Shown here: positions 10,287 through 19,200 of the stretch, one piece after another
How positions within the stretch are numbered: the stretch's first letter is position 1
Layout: each line of letters begins with the position of its first letter
Origin: Streptomyces formicae
GTDB taxonomy: Bacteria; Actinomycetota; Actinomycetes; Streptomycetales; Streptomycetaceae
Direction: 5' to 3'
Length of the DNA: 64,000 bases
NCBI RefSeq assembly: GCF_002556545.1
Contig: NZ_CP022685.1
Coordinates: 3,760,001-3,824,000 of the forward strand
The notes under the pieces: model-generated
Database searches by the model: none
What the model saw: the letters and a program-made list of their open reading frames with translations, nothing else
Told to the model about the DNA's origin: nothing
Program-made: the position numbers and the translations under genes

Positions 10287-10287
10287 T
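10246..10287. repeat. Six tandem copies of the heptamer CAGCCCT
   Basis: Six perfect head-to-tail copies of CAGCCCT run from 10246 up to the first base of the manB stop codon. Read on the minus strand this gives the 3' untranslated end of manB as AGGGCTG repeats. Such arrays vary in copy number by slippage. Confidence 0.95.
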
Positions 10288-11651
10288 CAACCGCGGATGA
10301 TCGCCAGAGCCTCGTCGCGGGCCTTGGCCATGGTCGTTTCGTCGCGGGCCTCCACGTTCAGGCGCAGCAGCGGCTCCGTGTTCGAGGCGCGGACGTTGAA
10401 CCACCAGTCGGCGGCGGTCACCGTCAGGCCGTCGAGTTCGTCGAGGGTGACGCCCTCCTGGCCCTCGTACGTCGTCTTGATCGCCGCGAGGCGCGCGGCC
10501 TGGTCGTCGACCGTGGAGTTGATCTCTCCGGAGCCCGCGTACCTGTCGTACTGCGCGACGAGCGCGGACAGCGGGCCGTCCTGGCCGCCGAGGGCCGCGA
10601 GGACGTGGAGCGCGGCGAGCATGCCCGTGTCCGCGTTCCAGAAGTCCTTGAAGTAGTAGTGCGCGGAGTGCTCGCCGCCGAAGATCGCGCCGGTCTTGGC
10701 CATCTCCTCCTTGATGAAGGAGTGGCCCACGCGCGTGCGCACGGGCGTGCCGCCGTTCTCCTTCACGACCTCGGGGACCGACCAGGAGGTGATGAGGTTG
10801 TGGATGACGGTGCCCTTGCCGCCGTGCCGGGCGAGCTCGCGCGAGGCGACCAGGGCGGTGATGGCCGACGGGGAGACCGGGCCGCCGTTCTCGTCGACCA
10901 CGAAGCAGCGGTCCGCGTCGCCGTCGAAGGCGATGCCGAGGTCGGCGCTCTCCGCACGCACCCGTGCCTGGAGGTCCACGATGTTGGCCGGGTCCAGGGG
11001 GTTGGCCTCGTGGTTGGGGAAGGTGCCGTCGAGCTCGAAGTACATCGGGACCAGTTCGAGGGGCAGTCCCTCGAAGACGGTGGGGACCGTGTGCCCGCCC
11101 ATGCCGTTGCCCGCGTCGACGACGACCTTGAGCGGACGGATGGCGCTGAGGTCGACCAGGCCGCGCAGGTGCGCCGCGTAGTCCGTGAGGGTCTCGCGCT
11201 GCGTCAGGGTGCCCTGGCGCGCCGCGCTCTCGGGGGCGCCGGACTCGCTCCAGCTCTCCACCAGGGCGCGGATCTCCGCGAGCCCGGTGTCCTGGCCGAC
11301 AGGGGCCGCGCCCGCGCGGCACATCTTGATGCCGTTGTACTGGGCGGGGTTGTGCGAGGCCGTGAACATGGCACCCGGCAGGTTCAGCGCGCCCGACGCG
11401 TAGTAGAGCTGGTCCGTCGAGCAGAGGCCGATCTCCGTGACGTCGACGCCGCGCGCGGCCGCACCGCGCGCGAAGGCCCGCGAGAGGCCGGGCGACGAGG
11501 GCCGCATGTCGTGCCCGACGACGATGGCGTCCGCGCCCGTGATCGCTGCGAAGGCCGCCCCGAACAGCTCGGCGAGCGACTCGTCCCACTGATCCGGGAC
11601 CACCCCGCGGACGTCGTACGCCTTCACGATCTGGGACAGATCAGCAGTCAC
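10287..11651 (-). CDS. manB: Phosphomannomutase / phosphoglucomutase
   Basis: Converts mannose 6-phosphate to mannose 1-phosphate for GDP-mannose synthesis; cytosolic, magnesium-dependent. The 454-residue product carries the four alpha-D-phosphohexomutase domains: phosphoserine loop MFTASHNPAQYNG (Ser99), metal-binding loop AFDGDADRC near residue 240, sugar-binding GGEHSAHYYF, and a C-terminal phosphate loop with RASNTEPLLRLNVEA. I chose GTG 11651 (MTADLSQIVKAYDVRG) because GAGAGG lies 8 nt upstream; a TTG two codons earlier would be too close to that site. It is downstream of lctP and DUF3499 on the same strand. Confidence 0.95.
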   Translation of the reverse strand: MTADLSQIVKAYDVRGVVPDQWDESLAELFGAAFAAITGADAIVVGHDMRPSSPGLSRAFARGAAARGVDVTEIGLCSTDQLYYASGALNLPGAMFTASHNPAQYNGIKMCRAGAAPVGQDTGLAEIRALVESWSESGAPESAARQGTLTQRETLTDYAAHLRGLVDLSAIRPLKVVVDAGNGMGGHTVPTVFEGLPLELVPMYFELDGTFPNHEANPLDPANIVDLQARVRAESADLGIAFDGDADRCFVVDENGGPVSPSAITALVASRELARHGGKGTVIHNLITSWSVPEVVKENGGTPVRTRVGHSFIKEEMAKTGAIFGGEHSAHYYFKDFWNADTGMLAALHVLAALGGQDGPLSALVAQYDRYAGSGEINSTVDDQAARLAAIKTTYEGQEGVTLDELDGLTVTAADWWFNVRASNTEPLLRLNVEARDETTMAKARDEALAIIRG

Positions 11652-11741
11652 AGCCAACCCTCTCTACGGTTCTGCTAGCTCAGCGAGTACGGAGAGTTCT
11701 CCCCGGTCACCACAAAAGTACCCGCTGCCGCCGACAGCGCA

Positions 11742-11766
11742 CCGAGCCTCCCTGGAAGCGGCTCGG
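11742..11766. terminator. Short hairpin after lctP
   Basis: CCGAGCC (11742-11748) pairs with GGCTCGG (11760-11766), just beyond the lctP stop codon and before manB on the same strand. Only 7 bp, so it may only partly separate the two genes. Confidence 0.4.
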
Positions 11767-11774
11767 AAGCCGCC

Positions 11775-13391
11775 TCACGGCAGCATCCAGCCGAGCACCG
11801 CCGTGCTCTGGCCCACCACGATCAGGCACATCACCAGGAGCAGTCCCAGGCTCCACGGCAGCACCTTGCGCAACAGATCTCCCTCCTTGCCCGCCAGGCC
11901 GACGGCGGCGCACGCGATCGTCAGGTTCTGCGGGGAGATCATCTTGCCGAGTACGCCGCCGGAGCTGTTGGCCGCCGCGAGGAGCTCGGGAGAGAGCCCT
12001 GACTCCTTGGCCGCGGTCACCTGGAGGGCACCGAACAGCGCGTTGGCCGAGGTGTCGGAGCCGGAGACCGCGACGCCGAACCAGCCGAGCACCGGTGACA
12101 GGAAGGCGAGGCCCGCCCCGGCCGCCGCTACGTAGTGCCCGATCGTGGCGGCCTGCCCGGAGAGGTTCATGACGTAGGCGAGGGCCAGGACGGACGTCAC
12201 GGTGAGGATCGCGAAGCGCAACTCGTGGACGGTGGCGACCCATTCCCTGACCGCCACGCGCGCGTGCACCCCGATGACGGCGGCGGTGGCCACCCCGGCG
12301 AGCAGCACGAGCGTGCCGCCCGTCGACACCAGCGGCAGCGCGAACACGTTGCCGCCGACCGGCTTCCCCGTCGGGTCGGCCACGTTCAGGAAGGGCCAGT
12401 CGAAGGTGCGGGTCGCCTTGGCGAGCAGGTCCTTGGCCGCCGGGATCTGGGCGAGCGAGAAGACGGCGACGATGAGCGCGTACGGGGCGTAGGCGCGCAG
12501 CACTTCGGGGCGCGGGTCGTCCTGGTCGAGGTCTTCGCTGCGGGCGCCGGTGAGGACCGCGGCGCGGACGGGCTCGGCGGCCGGTCTGCGCGCGGCGGGC
12601 ACGGCCACCAGGGCGGCGGCGCCGATCAGGGCGGCCCCGATGTCGGCGAGTTGCGCGGAGACGTAGTTGGAGGCCGCGAACTGCGCGGCGGCGAAGGCGA
12701 ATCCGCAGGCCAGGGCGGGCGCCCAGGTCTCGCGGAGCCCGCGCCTTCCGTCGACGAGGACGACCAGGAGCAGCGGCACGACGAGCGCGAGCAGCGGTGT
12801 CTGGCGGCCGACGACGGTGGCGACGGCGTCCAGGGGCAGGCCCGTGACCTGAGCCAGCGTCACCACCGGGGTGCCCATGGCGCCGAAGGCGACGGGCGCG
12901 GTGTTGGCGACCAGGGCGACGACCGCGGCGCGCACCGGGTCGAAGCCGAGGGCGACGAGCATCACCGAGCAGATCGCCACGGGCGCCCCGAACCCGGCGA
13001 GCGCCTCCAGGAGCGCGCCGAAGCAGAAGGCCACCACGAGGGCCTGGATGCGGGGGTCGTCGGAGAGCCGTCCGAAGGAGCGGCGCAGGATGTCGAAGTG
13101 CCGGGTGCGGACCGTCATCCGGTACACCCACAGGGCGTTGACGACGATCCACAGGATGGGGAAGAGGCCGAAGAGCGCTCCTTGCGCGGCGCTGGAGGCG
13201 GTCTGGCCGAGCGGCATGCCGAACGCGAGCCAGGCGACGAGGACGGCGACCGCGAGGCCGATGACTCCGGCCAGGTGGGCCTTCATGCGGACGGCGCCGA
13301 GCAGGACGAGGACGGTCAGGAGAGGCAGGGTCGCGACGAGTGCGGACAGGCCGAGCGAGTCGGCCACGGGCTCCAGTTGCTGCGTGAACAC
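11775..13391 (-). CDS. lctP: L-lactate permease (LctP family)
   Basis: A 538-residue, largely hydrophobic transporter with about 13-14 predicted membrane spans, expected to take up L-lactate or glycolate with protons. Family features are LFPILWIVVNALWVYRMT near residue 85, the AFCFGALLEALAGFGAPVAI segment near 125, FLSPVLGWFGVAVSGSDTSA and ISPQNLTIACAAVG near the C-terminus. It starts at GTG 13391 with GGGGAG upstream. No lactate dehydrogenase lies beside it. In mycobacteria the DUF3499 and manB genes are neighbours, as I recall, so this gene looks inserted into an otherwise conserved order. A palindromic motif lies about 105 bp upstream. Confidence 0.92.
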   Translation of the reverse strand: MFTQQLEPVADSLGLSALVATLPLLTVLVLLGAVRMKAHLAGVIGLAVAVLVAWLAFGMPLGQTASSAAQGALFGLFPILWIVVNALWVYRMTVRTRHFDILRRSFGRLSDDPRIQALVVAFCFGALLEALAGFGAPVAICSVMLVALGFDPVRAAVVALVANTAPVAFGAMGTPVVTLAQVTGLPLDAVATVVGRQTPLLALVVPLLLVVLVDGRRGLRETWAPALACGFAFAAAQFAASNYVSAQLADIGAALIGAAALVAVPAARRPAAEPVRAAVLTGARSEDLDQDDPRPEVLRAYAPYALIVAVFSLAQIPAAKDLLAKATRTFDWPFLNVADPTGKPVGGNVFALPLVSTGGTLVLLAGVATAAVIGVHARVAVREWVATVHELRFAILTVTSVLALAYVMNLSGQAATIGHYVAAAGAGLAFLSPVLGWFGVAVSGSDTSANALFGALQVTAAKESGLSPELLAAANSSGGVLGKMISPQNLTIACAAVGLAGKEGDLLRKVLPWSLGLLLVMCLIVVGQSTAVLGWMLP

Positions 13392-13494
13392 GGGCGGCTC
13401 CCCGGTTTCCGTGATGCGGAATGCGATCTCTCACAAGTGGGGGAATGCTCGTGTCCGCAACAAGGGCACGTCAATGGGGCGTACGCCGACTGTT

Positions 13495-13508
13495 GTTCAG
13501 CGATGAAC
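13495..13508. promoter_or_regulatory. Palindromic GTTCAGCG motif upstream of lctP
   Basis: GTTCAGCGATGAAC differs at one base from the perfect palindrome GTTCAGCGCTGAAC found upstream of the second LCP gene (30219-30232). It lies about 105 bp before the lctP start codon, where an operator could sit. No regulator is assigned. Confidence 0.35.
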
Positions 13509-13543
13509 GACAGGTCTCTACGGAGAGTGGAGGAAAGCGCCGG

Positions 13544-13969
13544 TCAGGACTCGGGCGAGCGCAGCACGCGGAGATGACCGCGCCGCGCGACCTCCATCGG
13601 GTCCGCCTGTCGTGCGCCGCCGCCGCTCGCCTCGGCCGCGCGCTGCTGCGGGCGGGCCGCCTCGCGCACCGCGTTGGCGAGCGCTTCGAGGTCGTCACCG
13701 CTGGGCCGGGCGGGACCCGAGGCGTCGGCGAGCCGGACGACCTCCCAGCCGCGGGGTGCGGTCAGCCGCTCGGAGTGCTGGGCGCACAGGTCGTAGCAGT
13801 GGGGTTCGGCGTAGGTGGCGAGGGGGCCGAGGACCGCGGTCGAGTCGGCGTAGACGTACGTCAGCGTCGCGACGGCGGGACGGCCGCAAGCGGTGCGCGA
13901 ACAGCGACGTACAGGGCTCACGACGTTGGACGGTACCGCACTCTTGAGCGGGCCGCGACGACTCGCCAC
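13544..13969 (-). CDS. DUF3499 zinc-ribbon-like protein
   Basis: A 141-residue protein of the actinobacterial DUF3499 family. The core reads RRCSRTACGRPAVATLTYVY, then EPHCYDLCAQHSERLTAP; the Cys/His spacing (CxxxxC and CxxxCxxH) suggests a bound zinc. Function is unknown. I chose GTG 13969 (MASRRGPLKS) as the start; later GTG codons just before SPVRRCSR are possible. The C-terminus is Ala/Gly/Gln-rich. It is divergent from the zincin gene, as its mycobacterial homologue is, and conserved beside manB and whiB in actinobacteria, so a link to envelope or developmental control is plausible but unproven. Confidence 0.8.
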   Translation of the reverse strand: MASRRGPLKSAVPSNVVSPVRRCSRTACGRPAVATLTYVYADSTAVLGPLATYAEPHCYDLCAQHSERLTAPRGWEVVRLADASGPARPSGDDLEALANAVREAARPQQRAAEASGGGARQADPMEVARRGHLRVLRSPES

Positions 13970-14216
13970 GAGGTCACCCCACCGTGTCGGGTCCTCGGCT
14001 CCGCTCCGGAGTGACGCGCGGGCGCCTCGTTGACCTGCGGGGACGCCAGTGGCCACCGGGACGCGTGGTGTGGGATCCGGTCAGCACATGGCGTGAATCA
14101 CGTCATTTGTCGCGAGGCCGACGGTCCTGGAGAGATATGGAATTGAGCCCAAGCTTGGCCGGAACGGTCAGGAAGCGACATGGCGCGCGCCGTACGGAAA
14201 GGGCGATCTCGAGGAC

Positions 14217-14222
14217 TACGCT
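14217..14222 (+). promoter_or_regulatory. -10 element TACGCT for a probable leaderless zincin gene
   Basis: TACGCT fits the actinobacterial TANNNT -10 pattern and lies 6 nt before GTG 14229, so transcription would start at the start codon. No ribosome-binding site is present, in agreement. The -35 is not clear. Confidence 0.5.
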
Positions 14223-14228
14223 TCGTCA

Positions 14229-14693
14229 GTGATGGACGACCCCGTACAGCCCCGCTCAGCAGACCCGAGGCCCCGCCGCCGCGACCGCCACGGCAGGGGC
14301 ATGCGCGGCCCCGTCGCGCCGCCCCAGGTGCCGCTCTCGGCGAGCCGCGCGGAAGCCTTCACCGACCTGGTGCAGGACTCGGTGGAGCGGCTCGAGCGGC
14401 GCTGGCCGCAGCTCACGGAGATCGAGTTCCTGGTGCTTGAGGTGCCGCCCCTGGGGGGCTCCGCAGGGAGTGACGGGGAGTGGCACGACGAGGTGGTGCC
14501 GCTCGGCGGCACGATCGCGGCGGCGGAGGGGCGGCCCGCCCGCGTCGTCATCTACCGGCGCCCGGTGGAGATCCGCACCAAGGGGCGCGACGAGCGCGCC
14601 GCCCTGGTGCACGAGGTGGTCGTCGAGCAGGTCGCCGAGCTGCTCGGCCTCTCCCCCGAGTCGGTGGACCCGCGCTACGGAGACGAGGAGTAG
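14229..14693 (+). CDS. Zincin-like metallopeptidase family protein with altered active site
   Basis: A 154-residue protein of the small DUF1025/zincin-like family found divergent from DUF3499 in actinobacteria. Residues about 30-60 (SRAEAFTDLVQDSVERLERR) and FLVLEVPPL match the family. The putative metal helix reads LVHEVVVEQVAELLGL: the His-Glu pair of HExxH is kept, but the second His is Val/Glu. Hence peptidase activity is doubtful. The N-terminal 35 residues are Arg/Pro-rich. Start at GTG 14229 (ATG follows as codon 2) fits a leaderless transcript. It is convergent with the DUF5719 gene. Confidence 0.75.
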   Translation: MMDDPVQPRSADPRPRRRDRHGRGMRGPVAPPQVPLSASRAEAFTDLVQDSVERLERRWPQLTEIEFLVLEVPPLGGSAGSDGEWHDEVVPLGGTIAAAEGRPARVVIYRRPVEIRTKGRDERAALVHEVVVEQVAELLGLSPESVDPRYGDEE

Positions 14694-14718
14694 CCTCCGC
14701 TGCCCCCGCCACCCCCGC

Positions 14719-14736
14719 CGTCCCGCGCGCGGGACG
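14719..14736. terminator. Perfect 18-bp palindrome between convergent genes
   Basis: CGTCCCGCG followed directly by CGCGGGACG makes an uninterrupted palindrome in the 94-bp gap between the zincin gene and the convergent DUF5719 gene. It is a likely shared terminator. A CGGGAACCC direct repeat follows at 14745-14770. Confidence 0.5.
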
Positions 14737-14787
14737 CTGCTTCTCGGGAACCCACTTCGCGGGAACCCGCTTCTTCCTGAAGCACCG

Positions 14788-16281
14788 TCACTTCTGGAGC
14801 ACCGACAGATCCCGCTCCGCCTCGGGCACCTCGACCGTCCCCCGGTCGTCCGGCAGCGTCTGCACCGTGAACATCGGGATGCCGTCCTCCGGCAGTGCCA
14901 GCATCCGCGAGCCGTAGACCTCGCCGCCGGACACCGACTCCACCGTGAGGGCGTACCGCCCCTTGAGCCCGTCCGGCACCGGCGGGTCCGCGATCTCCAG
15001 GGTCGTACCGCCCTTGACCGTGTACGTCTTCGAGGCCGGTGAGCCGCCTTCGGTGCCCGCCGACGCCGTGACCTTCACCTTCGCCGACTTGCCCGGCGCC
15101 ACCAGGGAGAGCGTGGAGCCCTTGGCGCGGTTGTCGGCCACCGTCGCGCGCGTGCCCACCGCGTTCGCCGCGGGGATGAACGCCGTCTCCTGCTTGCCGC
15201 CCTTGCCCCGGGTGACGCGCAGCCCCGCGACCACGGGCACCGCCTTGTCCGTCGGCGTCAGGACCAGCGAACCCGGCTCCCCCTTGGTGACGTCACCGAG
15301 GTCGACGGCGGCCGTCATGCCCGACTTCACGTGCAGGTTCTCGTGGCCGGCCGGGGTGATCGAGCCGTTCGGCGAGGCCAGCTGCACCTTCAGGTCCGCG
15401 TCGTCGGATCCCGGCGTGAAGGCGACCAGGCGCACCGAAGTGGCGTCCTTGGGGATGCCGGGCAGCACGAGGCTGCTCGCGGGGTCGGCCGAGGGGGGCA
15501 GCCAGTCGCCGCCGAGCTTCTCGTCGGAGGACTGCACGTGGGCCGCGACCCGGCCGCTGCGCGCCGTCACGTGCATCGTGAGGTTCGTGTACGGCTTGCC
15601 GGTGAGCGTGGAGAGCAGCACCGGGACGCTGGAGTGCGGCTGGACCTGGATCGCCTCGCCCACCTCGGCCTTGACGACGCCGTCCGGGCCGTACAGCTGG
15701 ACGTCCACGACGGCCGCGGAGTCGTCGGGGTTCGTCAGGTGGATGTAGTCGCTGCGGTCCTTGGCGGTGCTCGCGCCGGGGAACCAGAAGTCCGTGTCGG
15801 GCGCCGTGCAGTTGGTGCCCTGGACGCCGCGGCCGCTGCCCACCGCGTACGTCGTGGTCTGCTGCGCGCTCCAGCCGGGGGCGAACCCGCCGTCGGCGGT
15901 GCCGATGAGCGCGGGCGAGTCGCCGCCCGACGCGTCGCCCGCGACCGGCTCGCCGGGCTTCTTCTGGGTCAGGAAGGGCTTGACCTTCTTCTTGTCCTCG
16001 GCCTTGGCCGCGTCCGTCAACGCCTTGCTCACGGGCAGCAGTTCCGCCTTGCCGGTGCCCTCCGCGCCGCTCGACCTCGGGGTGAACGCCGTGTACGACG
16101 TCTCGGCGAGGTCCGAAGCGCTGGGCACCGGGCAGAGCAGGCTGGTGCGCTCGACGGGCAGCCGCGCCGCGGCCTTCGCCCCGTCGTCGCCCGCGCCGTC
16201 GGTGCCGCTGGACGCGGCGTACCCGGTGACGGCGCCGAGCGCGACGACCACGGCGATCAGGGACTGGGTGGTGCGGTTCAC
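14788..16281 (-). CDS. Secreted or anchored DUF5719 family protein
   Basis: A 497-residue protein with an N-terminal hydrophobic segment (TQSLIAVVVALGAVTGYAAS, residues 4-23) acting as signal peptide or anchor. The rest is extracytoplasmic, with repeated beta-rich modules (PDDSAAVVDVQLYGPDGVV, LVAFTPGSDDADLKVQLASP) typical of the DUF5719 family. Function is unknown. It starts at GTG 16281 and overlaps the end of the upstream glycosyltransferase by 4 nt (GTGA), so the pair is translationally coupled. This coupling suggests that the protein works with the large membrane glycosyltransferase at the cell surface. Between whiB and DUF3499, the two genes are extra relative to the mycobacterial order. 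Confidence 0.8.
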   Translation of the reverse strand: MNRTTQSLIAVVVALGAVTGYAASSGTDGAGDDGAKAAARLPVERTSLLCPVPSASDLAETSYTAFTPRSSGAEGTGKAELLPVSKALTDAAKAEDKKKVKPFLTQKKPGEPVAGDASGGDSPALIGTADGGFAPGWSAQQTTTYAVGSGRGVQGTNCTAPDTDFWFPGASTAKDRSDYIHLTNPDDSAAVVDVQLYGPDGVVKAEVGEAIQVQPHSSVPVLLSTLTGKPYTNLTMHVTARSGRVAAHVQSSDEKLGGDWLPPSADPASSLVLPGIPKDATSVRLVAFTPGSDDADLKVQLASPNGSITPAGHENLHVKSGMTAAVDLGDVTKGEPGSLVLTPTDKAVPVVAGLRVTRGKGGKQETAFIPAANAVGTRATVADNRAKGSTLSLVAPGKSAKVKVTASAGTEGGSPASKTYTVKGGTTLEIADPPVPDGLKGRYALTVESVSGGEVYGSRMLALPEDGIPMFTVQTLPDDRGTVEVPEAERDLSVLQK

Positions 16282-19200
16282 TGCTGGCTCCCGTCGGGGC
16301 GCTCACTGTCGGTGCCGTGCGGCGGCTGCGGGGGCTGGGGCGGCAACGGGGGCTGCTGGCGCGCGTACGGGTCGTCGTACTGGCCGTACTGCTGCTCGCC
16401 GCCTCCGTAGACACCGCCCGCCCCTCCGTAGGAGGCGTACGGGTCGTACTGGCCGCCCTGGTAGGCGTCCGCCGGGTACGCCGACTGCTCGTACGAACCG
16501 GCCGGATACTGCCCGCCCTGGTACTGCTGCTCGCCGCCGTACGCGCCGTGCTCGGCGCCCGCGTGGGCCGGGGCCTCCCACTCGTCGTACGACTGCTGCC
16601 GCCCCTGCGACTGCTGCGGGATCGCGGCGCCGGGCTCCTCCGGAGGCGGCGGTACGTCCTGGCCCGCCTCCTGCGCCGCCTGCTCGTTCTGGGCCCGCAG
16701 CCTGCGTGCCCTGCGGCCCTCGCCCTCGACCGCCTGGGCGGGGATGACGGGCTCTTCGGGCAGGTCGTCGTCGACGTCGCGGCGGCGGCCCGGCAGCGCG
16801 AGCACCACCAGGACGAGGGCGAGCGCGCCCTGCGTCCACAGCCAGGCGGTGTGGCCCAGCGGGGTGTCGTAGGTGACGTCCAGGTGGCCGCCCGACCCTG
16901 GCAGTTCGAAGCCCTGCGCCCAGCCGTCCAGGGTGACCCGGTCGAGCGGGCGGCCGTCCAGGGTGGCCGTCCAGCCCGGGTCGGCAGAGTCGGCGAGCCG
17001 CAGGACGCGGCCCTGGTCGCCGGAGGGGATCTTCGTGTGCAGTTCGACCGGGCCCGCGGCCACCGGCTCCGGGTCGCCCGTCTTCGGGACGACGGCGGCG
17101 CGGGAGACCTGCCGGTCCACCCGCCACAGGGCGCTGCCGTCCTCCTGGCTCAGCCGGGTCAGGCCCGGCGTCGCGTCCAGGGTGCGGCTCATCTCGCGGG
17201 GCGCGCCGTCGCGCACGAGGACGTAGCGGACGGCGAAGCCGCCGAGCTGGTCGGCCTGGTCGGCGCCGGAGCCCGCGATCAGACGGGCGACGATCTTGTC
17301 GAGCTTGTCGTCGGCGGCCGCGGCGGCCGACGCGCTGAGTTCCGCGTCACCGAGGCGCGCGCCGGAGCCCCGTACGAGCGAGTACGAGACCTCGGCCGCC
17401 GACTCGCTGTCCAGGACGAGGGTGCGGGCCTGGTCCTGCGTGCCGCTCTCCTCGGCGACGAACGCGGGCACCTGCACCGGATCGCGCCGCTCCAGCGGTC
17501 CTTCGGCGCCGCGGATCATCCACCCGGCGGCGACGAGCAGCGGCCCGGCGGCCGCCGCGAACGCGATGAGTGCGGCGACCGGCTGGCGCCAGCCGAAACT
17601 CTGCTCGGCGACACGCGCGCGTGCCCCGTCGGCGCCGAGCGCGGCCGCCGCCAGGAGCGCGATGCCGTACGCGAGGGTCGCGGGGCCCGCCCAGGCCGAT
17701 TGGTTCGACAGGACGGCGAAGACCAGCGCGACCAGGGCCACGGCCCAGGCGGTGCGCACGGCCAGCTGCCGCTCGTCGCGCAGCAGGGCGCCGAGCGCGG
17801 CGAGCACGATGCCGATGAGCAGCAGCCCGTGCACCGTGCCGGGGCCGCCGGGGCTGCCGCCGAGCAGGTCGAACGCGCTCGCGGAGCCGGTGCCGAACTC
17901 CAGGCCCGCCTCGCGGAAGAAGCCGAAGGGCAGCAGCGAGAGGGACCAGGGGGCGAGCACGAGCAGCGGCGTGCCGAGGGCGGCGAGGAACCGGAGGCCG
18001 TACGCCGTGATGTCGCCGCGGCGCAGCACCAGCAGGGCGAGGCCGAGCACCAGGGCGATCGGCCAGACGATCGGCGTGAAGGCCGTGGTGAGCGTGAGCA
18101 GCAGCGCGTACGCCCAGGTGGCGCGCCAGGTGCCGCGCGTGCCCTGAGCGGCCGTCAGGCCGCTGGCCGCGACGCCCGCGCGCGCCATGAGCGGCAGCAG
18201 GACGGCGAGGACCGCGGTGCCGATGCGGCCGCCCGCGAGCGCGCCGGTGGCGGCGGGCAGGAAGGCGTACGCGACCGAGGCCCAGGCCCGCAGGAGCCGG
18301 GACTGGACGAGCGGGCGCGAGGCGAAGTACGCGGCGAAACCGGCCAGCGGCACGGAGCCGACGAGCAGCACGGTGACCGCGAGTCCGGTGGAGCCGAACA
18401 GCAGCGTGGACAGGCCCGCGACGAGCGCCACGTAGGGCGGTGCCGCCTCGGTGCCGCCGGTGCCTACGGCGTGCCAGCCGTCCAGGTAACGCGCCCACAG
18501 GCCCGAGGAGTCGGCGGGCGCGGGCAGCAGCGCGCCGCCCGCGAGCGCGCCGCTGCCGAGCAGGGCGCGGCAGGCGATGAGCGAGACGAAGAGCAGCACC
18601 ACGAAGAGCATCGGTCCGGGCTTGCGGGCGATGCGCTTGAGCCGGGCGAACTGCTCGATCTGGAGGAAGTCGGCGTCGTCGCCGCCGGGGCCCGACTCGA
18701 CGGCGCCGTGCCGTCCCGCGCCCGCGGGGGCCTCCGCGTCGGCGCGGCCGACGAGACTGCCCGCGGCCTGTTCGACGGTGGCGCGCACGGTGGCGCCGGG
18801 CGGCGGGAACAGCGCCCGCATCTCACCGGCGTCGAGCGCGGACTTGCCGCGCGTCGCGCGGGCGCCGAGGATCCGGCCGGGGCGCAGCAGGGTCGCGAGG
18901 AGTCCGGCGATCTCGTCGAGGGCCTGTCCGGGCGCCTTGCCGACCAGATAGGCGACGGTGCGCAGGAGCGTGCCGACGACGAGCCGGAACAGGATCCAGG
19001 GCAGCACGGCCGTACGCGCGTTGACGAGCAGGGTGTAGGCGGCGCCCGCCTTGTCGACGCGGTGCGGCGACGTCGCCGTACGGCCGACGCAGTCGACGGT
19101 GCGGCGCTCGCGCGAGGACGCCTCGGCGTGCCGCACGACGGCGTCGGGGGCGACCAGGACGCGGTGGCCCGCGGAGTGCGCGCGCCAGCACAGGTCGACG

